64,000 bases of DNA from Hydrogenophaga palleronii NBRC 102513. GTDB lineage: Bacteria > Pseudomonadota > Gammaproteobacteria > Burkholderiales > Burkholderiaceae_C. The notes under the pieces were generated by a model. The model ran no database searches. It saw nothing but the letters and a program-made list of their open reading frames with translations, and was not told where the DNA came from. Made by a program: the position numbers and the translations under genes. Within the stretch, counting starts at the first letter, position 1, and the number at the start of each line of letters is the position of its first letter. The stretch is taken from NCBI RefSeq assembly GCF_001571225.1, contig NZ_BCTJ01000010.1, positions 62,001 through 126,000 on the forward strand. Reading direction: 5' to 3'. Positions 35,036-44,142 of this stretch are shown here, piece after piece.

Positions 35036-36683
35036 CCGTCATCCAGGCCGCCGCCTTCTCCGCAATCATCAGCGTCGGGCTGTTGGTGTTGCCGCTGGTG
35101 ATGGTGGGCATCACGCCCGCGTCCACCACACGCAGCCCCGCCACGCAGTGCACGCGCAAGTGGCTGTCGACCACGGCCATCGGGTCGTCGGCGCGGCCCA
35201 TCTTCGTGGTGCCGACCGGGTGGAAGATGGTGCTGGCGATGTCGCCCGCCAGGCGCGCGAGTTCTTCGTCGCTCTGGTACTGCGGCCCGGGTTTGTACTC
35301 TTCGGGCCGGTACTTCGCCAAGGCCGGCTGCGCGACGATGTTGCGTGTCACGCGCAGGCTGTCGGCGGCCACCTGCCGGTCTTCCGGTGTGCTGAGGTAG
35401 TTGGGCGCGATGGCCGGCGCGTCTTCGAACTTCGCGCTGCGGATGTTCACCGTGCCGCGGCTGGTCGGGTTGAGGTTGCAGACGCTGGCGGTGAAAGCCG
35501 GGAAGTTGTGCAGCGGTTCACCGAAAGCGTCCAGCGACAGCGGTTGCACGTGGTACTGCAGGTTGGGGTGCGCCTGGCCCGGGTCGCTGCGCGTGAAGGC
35601 GCCCAGCTGCGAGGGCGCCATGCTCATCGGCCCGCTGCGTTTGAACAGGTATTCGAGCCCGATGCGCGCCTTGCCCACCATCGACGACGACAACACGTTG
35701 AGCGTGGGTGCACCGTTGACCTTGTAGATGGCGCGGATCTGCAGGTGGTCCTGCAGGTTGGAGCCGACGCCGGGCAGGTCGGCCACGACCTCGATGCCGT
35801 GCTGGCGCAGCAGCGCGGCCGGGCCGATGCCGGAGAGCTGCAGGATCTGTGGCGAACCGATGGCGCCGGCGCACAACACCACCTCGGCGGTGGCTTCGGC
35901 CGTCACGTGCGCCGTGCCGTCCCAGACTTCGACGCCGGTGCAGCGCAGTTGCCCGTCGTCGCCACGCTGCGTCACCAGGCGCGTCACCTGGGCGCTGCTC
36001 CAGAGTTCGAAGTTGGGCCGGCCATAACAGGTCGGGCGCAGGAAGGCGCGCGCGGTGTTCCAGCGGAAACCGTCTTTCTGGTTGACCTGGAAATAACCCA
36101 CGCCCTCGTTGTCACCGCGGTTGAAGTCGGTGCTGTGCGGAATGCCGGCCTGCTGCGCGGCGTCGGCAAAGGCATCAAGCAAATCCCAGCGCAGGCGTTG
36201 TTTCTCCACCCGCCATTCGCCGCCGTGGCCGTGGTACGCGCGAAAGTTCGGGTCTCGCTGGGCCGCGTTCTGCTCGTCGCCCAGGTAGTGGTTTTCGTGT
36301 TTCTTGAAGTCGGGCAGCGCGTTCTCCCAGCGCCAGGCGTCGTCGCCGGTGAGCGAGGCCCAGTGGTCGTAGTCACGTGCCTGGCCGCGCATGTAGATCA
36401 TGCCGTTGATGCTGGAGCTGCCGCCCAGCGTCTTGCCGCGCGGGTAGCGCAGCGCGCGGCCGTTCAAGCCCGGCTCGGCCTCGGTCTGGTAGAGCCAGTC
36501 GGTGCGCGGGTTGCCGATGCAGTACAGGTACCCGACCGGGATGTGGATCCAGTGATAGTCGTCCTTGCGGCCGGCCTCGATGAGCAGCACGCGCTTGCGG
36601 CGGTCTGAGGACAGGCGGTTGGCCATCAGGCAGCCGGCGCTGCCGCCACCGATCACGATGTAGTCGAAGGTGTTGTCGCTCAT
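35010..36683 (-). CDS. GMC family FAD oxidoreductase (choline dehydrogenase-like)
   Basis: 557 residues from ATG 36683. FAD-binding YIVIGGGSAGCLMANRLS at 8-25, the GMC signature GGSSSINGMIYMRGQARDYD at about 87-106, and the C-terminal FHPVGTTKMG with the active-site His followed by NSPTLMIAEKAA. The family oxidises alcohols, including choline, long-chain alcohols or polyethylene glycol; the substrate here is not evident. No signal peptide. The C-terminal DSPPRR is encoded by a dispersed repeat overlapping the gene end. Confidence 0.92.
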   Translation of the reverse strand: MSDNTFDYIVIGGGSAGCLMANRLSSDRRKRVLLIEAGRKDDYHWIHIPVGYLYCIGNPRTDWLYQTEAEPGLNGRALRYPRGKTLGGSSSINGMIYMRGQARDYDHWASLTGDDAWRWENALPDFKKHENHYLGDEQNAAQRDPNFRAYHGHGGEWRVEKQRLRWDLLDAFADAAQQAGIPHSTDFNRGDNEGVGYFQVNQKDGFRWNTARAFLRPTCYGRPNFELWSSAQVTRLVTQRGDDGQLRCTGVEVWDGTAHVTAEATAEVVLCAGAIGSPQILQLSGIGPAALLRQHGIEVVADLPGVGSNLQDHLQIRAIYKVNGAPTLNVLSSSMVGKARIGLEYLFKRSGPMSMAPSQLGAFTRSDPGQAHPNLQYHVQPLSLDAFGEPLHNFPAFTASVCNLNPTSRGTVNIRSAKFEDAPAIAPNYLSTPEDRQVAADSLRVTRNIVAQPALAKYRPEEYKPGPQYQSDEELARLAGDIASTIFHPVGTTKMGRADDPMAVVDSHLRVHCVAGLRVVDAGVMPTITSGNTNSPTLMIAEKAAAWMTGGDSPPRR

Positions 36684-36742
36684 GTTTTTTGTCTCCAGTC
36701 TCTTTTGTTTGTTGTCGTTCGATCTGTCACTCGCGCGTCGCG

Positions 36743-37045
36743 TCACTCGCTCGACACACCATCCGCTGGCGGCGGGTCGTCGGGCAGGCTGAAGTCGCCC
36801 CGCTCGAACGCGGCCACCACGCCCTCGGCTTCGGCCAGCCGGCTCTGCGGCACCAGCACCCGCACCGGAATCGCACCCGCCAGCAGGGTGTGCGTCTGCA
36901 CCAGGTGCGCATCGGCCACCGCCGCCGGCACACCCCCGGCCTGCAGGCAGCCGCGCAGCAGAAAAGCCTCGGTCGGGCTGAAAAAAGTCACCAGGGTGGT
37001 CCAGTCACCCAGGTCCGGGTCGTAGTCGCTGTTCCCGTCTTGCAT
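36743..37045 (-). CDS. DUF2007-like small protein
   Basis: 100 residues. The core WTTLVTFFSPTEAFLLRGCLQAGGVPAAVADAH, followed by IPVRVLVPQSRLAEAEGVV, reads as a DUF2007 (putative signal-transducing) alpha/beta domain: residues after a strand start F.sp.eA...+..L...Gi.a and end v.V...d...A..il. Function unknown. Lies between mmsA and the GMC gene on the same strand. Confidence 0.7.
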   Translation of the reverse strand: MQDGNSDYDPDLGDWTTLVTFFSPTEAFLLRGCLQAGGVPAAVADAHLVQTHTLLAGAIPVRVLVPQSRLAEAEGVVAAFERGDFSLPDDPPPADGVSSE

Positions 37046-37084
37046 TCACCATTGCCTCCATTGAAGTGGCGCCCCTCCAGTGGA

Positions 37085-37113
37085 AACGGGGACCGGCAAG
37101 GCCGGTCCCCGTT
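37085..37113. terminator. Perfect 13-bp hairpin between mmsA and DUF2007 gene
   Basis: AACGGGGACCGGC-AAG-GCCGGTCCCCGTT is a perfect inverted repeat, 46 bases past the mmsA stop. U-tract is minimal (three T on the minus strand), so it may act as a terminator, a transcript-stabilising end, or both. Confidence 0.5.
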
Positions 37114-37159
37114 GCTGTGTGTCACGCGAGGGGACACGACGGCGGCACGCAGGAGGAGC

Positions 37160-38677
<1,518 letters not shown>

Positions 38678-38763
38678 GAGCGGTCTCCGTTGAGGTTGCA
38701 GGGAAAGGTGAAGCTCAGTTTAGGCAGCCACCCGGCGCCCGCCTAGTGGCTGGACTTGAATTG

Positions 38764-38785
38764 ATTGTTTGCAATGGTGAACAAT
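38764..38785. promoter_or_regulatory. LysR-type operator dyad upstream of the LysR gene at 38792
   Basis: ATTGTT-N10-AACAAT is a perfect 6-bp dyad just before the LysR start and about 87 bases from the divergent mmsA start. The spacing and AT-rich arms fit a LysR recognition site (T-N11-A class) serving autoregulation and control of mmsA. Confidence 0.45.
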
Positions 38786-38791
38786 AGGGGC

Positions 38792-39748
38792 ATGGACGAC
38801 CAAAAAATCGAAAGCCTCTGGATACACCTGCACTGGCTCACCGTCCTGGCGCAGCAGGGCAGCTTCACCGCCTCGGCCCAGCGCCTGGGCGTGAGCAAGG
38901 CGTCGATGAGCCAGCGCATCAGCGAGCTCGAACGCGCCGCCGGCGTGCCTTTGGTGCAGCGCACCACGCGCAGCGTGCGCCTGACCGAGGCCGGGCAGCA
39001 ACTGGTGGACGGCATGCGCGAGCCGTTCGAGCGCATCGCACAAAGTTTCTCCAGCGTGCGCGACCTCGCCGACGTGCCGGCGGGCCGCGTGCGTGTCACC
39101 GCACCGGTGGCGTTTGCGCGCCAGCAGCTGGTGCCGCGCATTCCCGAGTTCCTGCGCGCGCACCCGCAGATCCGCATCGAGCTGGAGCTGTCCGACCGTT
39201 TGAGTTCATTGGCCATCGAAGGTTTTGACCTGGCGATCCGCCACACCGCCACGCCCCCGGACACGCACGTGGCCTGGCCGCTGTGCAGCACGCGCACCGT
39301 GCTGGTGGCCAGCCGCGCCTACCTGCGCCGGCGCGGCACACCGCAGAAGCCGGAGGATCTGGCCCAGCACGACTGCCTGCACTACCCACGCGCGCAGGAC
39401 ACGCCGGCCTGGCATTTCACGGCGGTGGGCGGGCGCCCGCGGAACCGGCCCGAAGCGCCGCGCGTCACGGTGCCGGTGTCGGGGCCGTTCGGCGCCAACA
39501 ACAGCGAGGCCCTGCGCGACGCGGCCGTTGCCGGTTTGGGCATCGCGCTGCTGCCGGATTTCAGCGCGCAGTCGGCGCTGCAGTCGGGCAAGCTGGTGGA
39601 GGTGCTCGACGGCTGGGAATCGGTCGGCACCTTCAGCCACCAGATCTACGCCATCCGGCCCTACGCCAGCCACGTGCCACGCGCGGTGTCGGCCTTCGTG
39701 GCCTGGCTGCGCGTGGCGCTGGCAGACGGTTTCGCGGTGCGCGCCTGA
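38792..39748 (+). CDS. LysR family transcriptional regulator
   Basis: 318 residues from ATG 38792; an upstream ATG at 38774 is inside the operator dyad and less likely. N-terminal helix-turn-helix (QGSFTASAQRLGVSKASMSQRISELE, split at about residues 19-45) and the CrgA-like effector domain (GRVRVTAPVAFARQQLVPRIPEFL; GFDLAIRHT). Divergent from mmsA and so a candidate regulator of it. Effector unknown. Confidence 0.9.
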   Translation: MDDQKIESLWIHLHWLTVLAQQGSFTASAQRLGVSKASMSQRISELERAAGVPLVQRTTRSVRLTEAGQQLVDGMREPFERIAQSFSSVRDLADVPAGRVRVTAPVAFARQQLVPRIPEFLRAHPQIRIELELSDRLSSLAIEGFDLAIRHTATPPDTHVAWPLCSTRTVLVASRAYLRRRGTPQKPEDLAQHDCLHYPRAQDTPAWHFTAVGGRPRNRPEAPRVTVPVSGPFGANNSEALRDAAVAGLGIALLPDFSAQSALQSGKLVEVLDGWESVGTFSHQIYAIRPYASHVPRAVSAFVAWLRVALADGFAVRA

Positions 39749-39819
39749 ACTCAGGCGGCGTCGAGCTGCAGCACCTCGGGGCCTTGCAGCGACACGCGCG
39801 CAATGCCCAGGCGCTGGCG

Positions 39820-40770
39820 CTACTGGAGCCGCCCCCCGACGGTCTTTGATGCCCCGGCCGATTGCGCCAGAAAGGTGTGCAGGGCCGCAGCACCCGCGCC
39901 CGCGGGCACGGCGTCGTCCACGGTGCAGAGCAGCAGGCGGCGTGTCGCCCAGTCGTCGCTGAGCGGGCGCACCCACACGCGCCCGTCGGCCAGGCGCTGT
40001 GCCGTGGCCTGCGGCACCACCGCCACGCCCACGCCTTCGCCCACCAGTTGCATCACCACGTCCAGGCCACGCACGCGCAGCCGATGGTGCAGGCCACGGC
40101 CGTGCTGCAAGGCCTTGTCGTGCAGCAGGCGGCTGATGCCGCTGTCGCTCGGCAGGCCGACGAAGGGCCGCTCCAGCAGGTCCGCAAACGCCAGCGTGCG
40201 GCGCGGCGCGCGTGCGCCCTGGCGCGGCAGCACGGCCACCAGCCGGTCTTCGCGGAAGAAACGGGTGTGCAGGCCTTCGGTGCCGACGTGGTCGGTCACG
40301 ATGCCGATGTCGGCCTGCTCGCGCCGCATCGCCAGCAGCACGTCGTGGCTGCTGAGTTCGCGCAGCTCGACGTCGATGTCCGGGTGCGCCACCAGAAACC
40401 TGCCCAGCAATTGCGGCAGGTGTTCGGTCATGGCCGCGGTGTTGCAGAGCAGGCGCACCGTGCTGCGCACGCCGTGCGCGTGGGCCGCCATGTCGGCGTG
40501 CAGCGCCTCCATGCCCCGCTGCAACCGCCCCGCGTGCAGCAGCAGCGTGCGCCCGGCGTCGGTGGTGTGCACGCCACGTTTGGAGCGCACCAGCAGGCTG
40601 GCGCCCACGGCATGTTCGAGCTGCTGCAGGCGGGTGCTGGCGGCGGCCAGCGACAGGTGGATGTGGCGCGCGCCAGCAGTGATCGAACCGTGTTCGACGA
40701 TGGCCGAGAACAGGCGCAGGTCAAACGGGTCTATGCGGTAGCTGGCGGTGTGGCGCGGGGCAGCGGTCAT
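39820..40770 (-). CDS. LysR family transcriptional regulator
   Basis: 316 residues from ATG 40770 (ATG 40779 is the alternative). HTH about residues 14-60 (GSITAGARHIHLSLAAASTRLQQLE), substrate-binding domain with LLCNTAAMTEHLPQLLGRFL and VGEGVGVAVVPQ. Divergent from a TSUP permease gene 83 bases away, so likely its regulator, as LysR-TSUP pairs are frequent. Its end abuts a short C-terminal-like remnant at 39751-39819. Confidence 0.9.
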   Translation of the reverse strand: MTAAPRHTASYRIDPFDLRLFSAIVEHGSITAGARHIHLSLAAASTRLQQLEHAVGASLLVRSKRGVHTTDAGRTLLLHAGRLQRGMEALHADMAAHAHGVRSTVRLLCNTAAMTEHLPQLLGRFLVAHPDIDVELRELSSHDVLLAMRREQADIGIVTDHVGTEGLHTRFFREDRLVAVLPRQGARAPRRTLAFADLLERPFVGLPSDSGISRLLHDKALQHGRGLHHRLRVRGLDVVMQLVGEGVGVAVVPQATAQRLADGRVWVRPLSDDWATRRLLLCTVDDAVPAGAGAAALHTFLAQSAGASKTVGGRLQ

Positions 40771-40853
40771 CGGGTGCATCCTCCGGAATCGCCGAAGGAT
40801 ACCTCTGGCGCTGCGCGATGGACAAGCCACGACCCGGCCCGCACCATGCCGCC

Positions 40854-41594
40854 ATGGACCTCCTGCACATCTGGCTCATCGGCGCCGTGTTTCTCTCGGC
40901 CGGCGTCGTCAAGGGCGTCTCCGGCATGGGCTTGCCGACCTTCTCCATCGCGCTGCTCGGCCTCGCCATGCCACCGGCCACTGCCGCCACGCTGGTGCTG
41001 CTGCCTTCGCTGGTGACGAACGTTGCCCAGTGCCTCGGCCCGAACACGCTCGCGCTGCTGCGCCGCCTGTGGCCGCTCTGGCTGGGCAGCGCCCTGGCCA
41101 CCGTGTTCAGCCCCCTGCCCGACCTGGGCAGCGCCGGCCCGGCCACGCGCATCACGCTCGGCGCGGTGCTGGTGGCATACGGCCTCTGGGGTCTGGCGCG
41201 ACCCGGCTTGCCCGACTTTTCACGCCACCCGCGCGCGGCCAGCGGTGTGGCCGGCGTGTTGTCGGGCCTGCTCACCGCCGCCACCGGCGTGTTCGTGATG
41301 CCGCTGGTGCCTTATCTGCAGACGCTGCGGCTGGAGAAAGACGCCTTCGTGCAGGCGCTGGGCATCAGCTTTCTGGTGGCCACACTGGCGCTGGCGGTGC
41401 GGCTGGGCCACATCGCCGCCAGCTCGGGCGCGTCGGTGCCGCTGGCCGGCCACGCACTGGCCCTGGTGACGGCCTGTGCGGGCGTGTGGCTCGGCGCGCG
41501 GCTGCGCCAGCGCCTGCCGGTGCCGGTGTTCCAGCGCGCGTTGTATGGCGTGTTCATCGCCCTGGGTGCGCTGATGCTGGCGCGGGCCTGGTAA
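40854..41594 (+). CDS. TauE/SafE (TSUP) family permease
   Basis: 246 residues from ATG 40854; the in-frame ATG 40818 adds a Pro/His-rich leader lacking function. Eight predicted helices in two repeats: VVKGVSGMGLPTFSIALLG near the N-terminus and GLLTAATGVFVMPLVPYLQ in the second half. Divergent from a LysR regulator; a 66-codon gene follows after 21 bases. Substrate unknown, probably a small anion such as sulfite or an organosulfonate. Confidence 0.88.
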   Translation: MDLLHIWLIGAVFLSAGVVKGVSGMGLPTFSIALLGLAMPPATAATLVLLPSLVTNVAQCLGPNTLALLRRLWPLWLGSALATVFSPLPDLGSAGPATRITLGAVLVAYGLWGLARPGLPDFSRHPRAASGVAGVLSGLLTAATGVFVMPLVPYLQTLRLEKDAFVQALGISFLVATLALAVRLGHIAASSGASVPLAGHALALVTACAGVWLGARLRQRLPVPVFQRALYGVFIALGALMLARAW

Positions 41595-41615
41595 GGGCGT
41601 TCTGGAGACCCCTGC

Positions 41616-41816
41616 ATGCCCACCGAGCCCGGCATCCTGCCATTGGCCGAAGCGCTGGAGCGCGCTTACCGGCTGGCGCTGGCGATGGAGGCGTTGGCCA
41701 AAACGCCCGCAGACCGTGCGGCCTTGTCGGCAACGGCGTCGGAGCTTCTGGGTGTGCTGGACCGGGCCCGGGCGTCGATGTTGCGGCCCGGCGCCAACCG
41801 GCCTGCCGGCTGGTGA
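41616..41816 (+). CDS. Small hypothetical protein
   Basis: 66 residues, preceded by a TGGAG ribosome-binding site. Highly helical (LAEALERAYRLALAMEALA) and acidic/Ala-rich with no motif recognised. Starts 21 bases after the TSUP stop, so it is probably in its operon. A chance open frame cannot be excluded. Confidence 0.5.
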   Translation: MPTEPGILPLAEALERAYRLALAMEALAKTPADRAALSATASELLGVLDRARASMLRPGANRPAGW

Positions 41817-41908
41817 CACGCGGCGTGGCCCTACGGGCAGGGCGCTTCGATGGTGGGGAAACGGTATCGGCCTCATACTGCGGCCGTCAGCCACTTCACA
41901 TCGCCTCC

Positions 41909-43126
41909 ATGACCGAGCCCACCGCCGCCCCGACGCCCCCGATCCCGACCACCGATCCAGCCCCGCCCGCCCCCACACTCGCACCGCCCACCATGGCCCC
42001 GATCTCCGGGTCGCTGATGCTGCGCGTGCTGCTGGTGGCGGCCACCGCGGCCTTCGTCTGGATCATGCTGCCGTTCTACGGCACCATCCTCTGGGGCTCG
42101 ATCATCGCGATGCTGTTCATGCCGCTGAACCGCTGGCTGCTGCCGCGCATGGGCCAGCGCCGCAACCTGGCCGCGCTGACCACCCTGCTGGCGGCCCTGG
42201 TGGTGGTGGTGCTGCCGGCCGTGGTGGTGGTGAGTTCGCTCACCCGCGAGGCCAGCCAGCTCTACACGCGCATCGAATCGGGTGAACTCAAGCCGGCCCT
42301 GCTGCTGCGCAGCCTGTTCGACGCCCTGCCGGGCTGGCTCACCGACGTGCTCGACCGTTTCGGCCTCGGCAATTTCGACCTGCTGCAGCGCAAGCTCACG
42401 CAGGCCGTCACGCAAGGCAGCCAGTTCATTGCCACGCAGACCTTCAACCTCGGGCAGGACGTGCTGACCCTGGTGATCAGCCTGGGCATCGCGCTCTACC
42501 TGGCCTTCTTCCTGGTGCGCGACGGCGGCCCGCTGATGCGCTCGATCCGCACCGCCATTCCGCTGCCGCCCGACGTCAAGCAGGAACTGCTGCAACAGTT
42601 CGGCACCGTGCTGCGCGCCACCGTCAAGGGCAACCTCGTGGTGGCCCTGGTGCAGGGTGCGCTGGGTGGCCTGGCGTTCTGGTTCCTGGGCGTCAACGCC
42701 GCGCTGCTATGGGCGGTGCTGATGGCCGTGCTCTCGCTGCTACCGGCGGTGGGCGCGGGCCTGGTGTGGGGGCCGGTTGCCATCTGGCTGTTCGTCTCCG
42801 GCGACGTGGTGCAGGGCGTGGGCCTGGCGCTGTACGGCGTGCTGGTGATCGGTCTGGTCGACAACCTGCTGCGCCCGCTGCTGGTCGGCAAGGACACCGG
42901 CATGCCCGACTACCTGGTCCTGATCAGCACCATCGGCGGCATCGCGGTGATGGGCATCAACGGCTTCGTGATCGGCCCGGCGATCGCCGCCATGTTCGTG
43001 GCGGTCTGGGGCATCCAGACCGAGACCCGCCTGAAAGCGCGGGCGGCCGCGGCCTCAGCAGTGGCCACCACCACGGCACAAGACACCGCCCCCGTACCGA
43101 CCGAGAACAACACCACCACACGCTGA
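41909..43126 (+). CDS. AI-2E family (PerM/TqsA-like) transporter
   Basis: 405 residues from ATG 41909, with a Pro/Thr-rich N-terminal tail of about 35 residues, seven to eight predicted membrane helices, and the family motifs GIALYLAFFLVRDG, GALGGLAFWFLGVNAALLWAVLM and LLPAVGAGLVWGPVAIW, DNLLRPLLVG(K). Some members export AI-2, others are Na+/H+ antiporters or have unknown cargo. A small lipoprotein gene follows two bases later. Confidence 0.9.
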   Translation: MTEPTAAPTPPIPTTDPAPPAPTLAPPTMAPISGSLMLRVLLVAATAAFVWIMLPFYGTILWGSIIAMLFMPLNRWLLPRMGQRRNLAALTTLLAALVVVVLPAVVVVSSLTREASQLYTRIESGELKPALLLRSLFDALPGWLTDVLDRFGLGNFDLLQRKLTQAVTQGSQFIATQTFNLGQDVLTLVISLGIALYLAFFLVRDGGPLMRSIRTAIPLPPDVKQELLQQFGTVLRATVKGNLVVALVQGALGGLAFWFLGVNAALLWAVLMAVLSLLPAVGAGLVWGPVAIWLFVSGDVVQGVGLALYGVLVIGLVDNLLRPLLVGKDTGMPDYLVLISTIGGIAVMGINGFVIGPAIAAMFVAVWGIQTETRLKARAAAASAVATTTAQDTAPVPTENNTTTR

Positions 43127-43127
43127 C

Positions 43128-43394
43128 ATGACACGGCACGCCCCACGGAGCCTGCACGCCATGCACCGCGCCCGTTTCTGCTTCGCCCTCTGCGCTGGCG
43201 CACTGAGCCTGGGCCTGGCGGCCTGCGCGAACAGCGAAAAGATCAGCCCCCCACCACCCGCCGCCGAACGCTCGCCCATCGTGTGCACGCAGGACGTGCT
43301 GCAGTGCCCCGACGGCCGCTTCGTCCGCCGCACGCCTCCAGGGTGTGTGTTCGTGTGTCCGGCGGCGAGCACGAAGGCGCATGGGGTGCGCTGA
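43128..43394 (+). CDS. Small Cys-rich lipoprotein
   Basis: 88 residues from ATG 43128 (ATG 43161 gives a tighter signal). Lipobox LAAC ends the signal peptide; the mature part has four Cys in a CTQDVLQCPDGRF...PPGCVFVCP pattern that may form two disulfides in a small compact domain. Function unknown. It starts two bases after the AI-2E gene stop, so cotranscription is likely. Confidence 0.7.
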   Translation: MTRHAPRSLHAMHRARFCFALCAGALSLGLAACANSEKISPPPPAAERSPIVCTQDVLQCPDGRFVRRTPPGCVFVCPAASTKAHGVR

Positions 43395-43552
43395 AGCGAT
43401 TGGGGTGTGGTGTTCAAGGCGGGCCTTGCGATTCAGGAGCGCACCCGGCCCGGCACCTTCTTTCGCTTTTCAAGGCGTTCCTTGCCGACTTATGCTCGGC
43501 ACCTTGCCCATGGGGGCTCGGATGCCACATCCTCAAGAAGGCTGGATCTCTC

Positions 43553-43663
43553 ATGCACATCACCCATCCCACCAACAGCCCGTCGGCCAACGACCACGAA
43601 ACCCAGGGCAAAGCCACCCTGCTGAACACGCTCCGCAGCAACCACGCCGGAGTACAACCATGA
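43553..43663 (+). CDS. Possible 36-residue upstream ORF
   Basis: An AGAAGG sequence sits about ten bases before ATG 43553; the frame ends TGA at 43661-43663, overlapping ATG of the next gene by the ATGA arrangement. This suggests translational coupling rather than chance. The peptide (MHITHPTNSPSAND...) is hydrophilic and unfamiliar. Confidence 0.3.
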   Translation: MHITHPTNSPSANDHETQGKATLLNTLRSNHAGVQP

Positions 43664-44064
43664 AGGCGCTGATCTGGGGTGTGTTCGGCCTGCTCGCCCT
43701 GTGCTGGACGGGCATTGCCGCGGCCTCGGTGCAGATCACCGGCTGGCTGCTGACCATGGTGGCTTCGGGTGAGGGCGTTGACGCGGTCATCGCGGCGCAA
43801 CAATGGCCGGAGCCGGGCTGGCTGGCGGCGTGGATCGATCCGGCCTGGCTCAAGACGCTGCAGGGTGCCTGGGTCGGCATGGTGCAGTGGCTGGCGCAGG
43901 TGCTGCCTGGCGCGGGCGGGCTGATGGCCTGGGTCACGCCGCTGGTGTGGACCGTGTGGGCGCTGGGCTTGTTGTGCCTGCTGGTGCCGGCGCTGGCGCT
44001 GCATTGGTTGTCGGGCCAACTGAAGACGCCGGCCTCGCTGCGCAGCACGCCTCCGCCGCGATAG
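43660..44064 (+). CDS. Hypothetical membrane protein
   Basis: 134 residues with two to three predicted membrane helices (about 4-30 and 95-120) and Trp-rich interhelix segments (DPAWLKTLQGAWVGMVQWLAQ). No family recognised. Starts at the overlapping ATGA of a 36-codon upstream frame. Followed by the HAD-UbiA gene, with a separate promoter-like TAGAAT between. Confidence 0.6.
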   Translation: MKALIWGVFGLLALCWTGIAAASVQITGWLLTMVASGEGVDAVIAAQQWPEPGWLAAWIDPAWLKTLQGAWVGMVQWLAQVLPGAGGLMAWVTPLVWTVWALGLLCLLVPALALHWLSGQLKTPASLRSTPPPR

Positions 44065-44107
44065 CAGCGGCGGGGCGCGGTGGTGCCCGGGAATGGAGGT
44101 CCGCCAC

Positions 44108-44113
44108 TAGAAT
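44108..44113 (+). promoter_or_regulatory. Possible -10 of HAD-UbiA gene
   Basis: TAGAAT at 44108-44113 would start transcription near 44120. It lies inside the frame if ATG 44080 is used, which argues for the TTG start at 44143. No good -35 is visible. Confidence 0.35.
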
Positions 44114-44142
44114 CGGCCCATCCCTTCCTTGGACTGCCTCGC

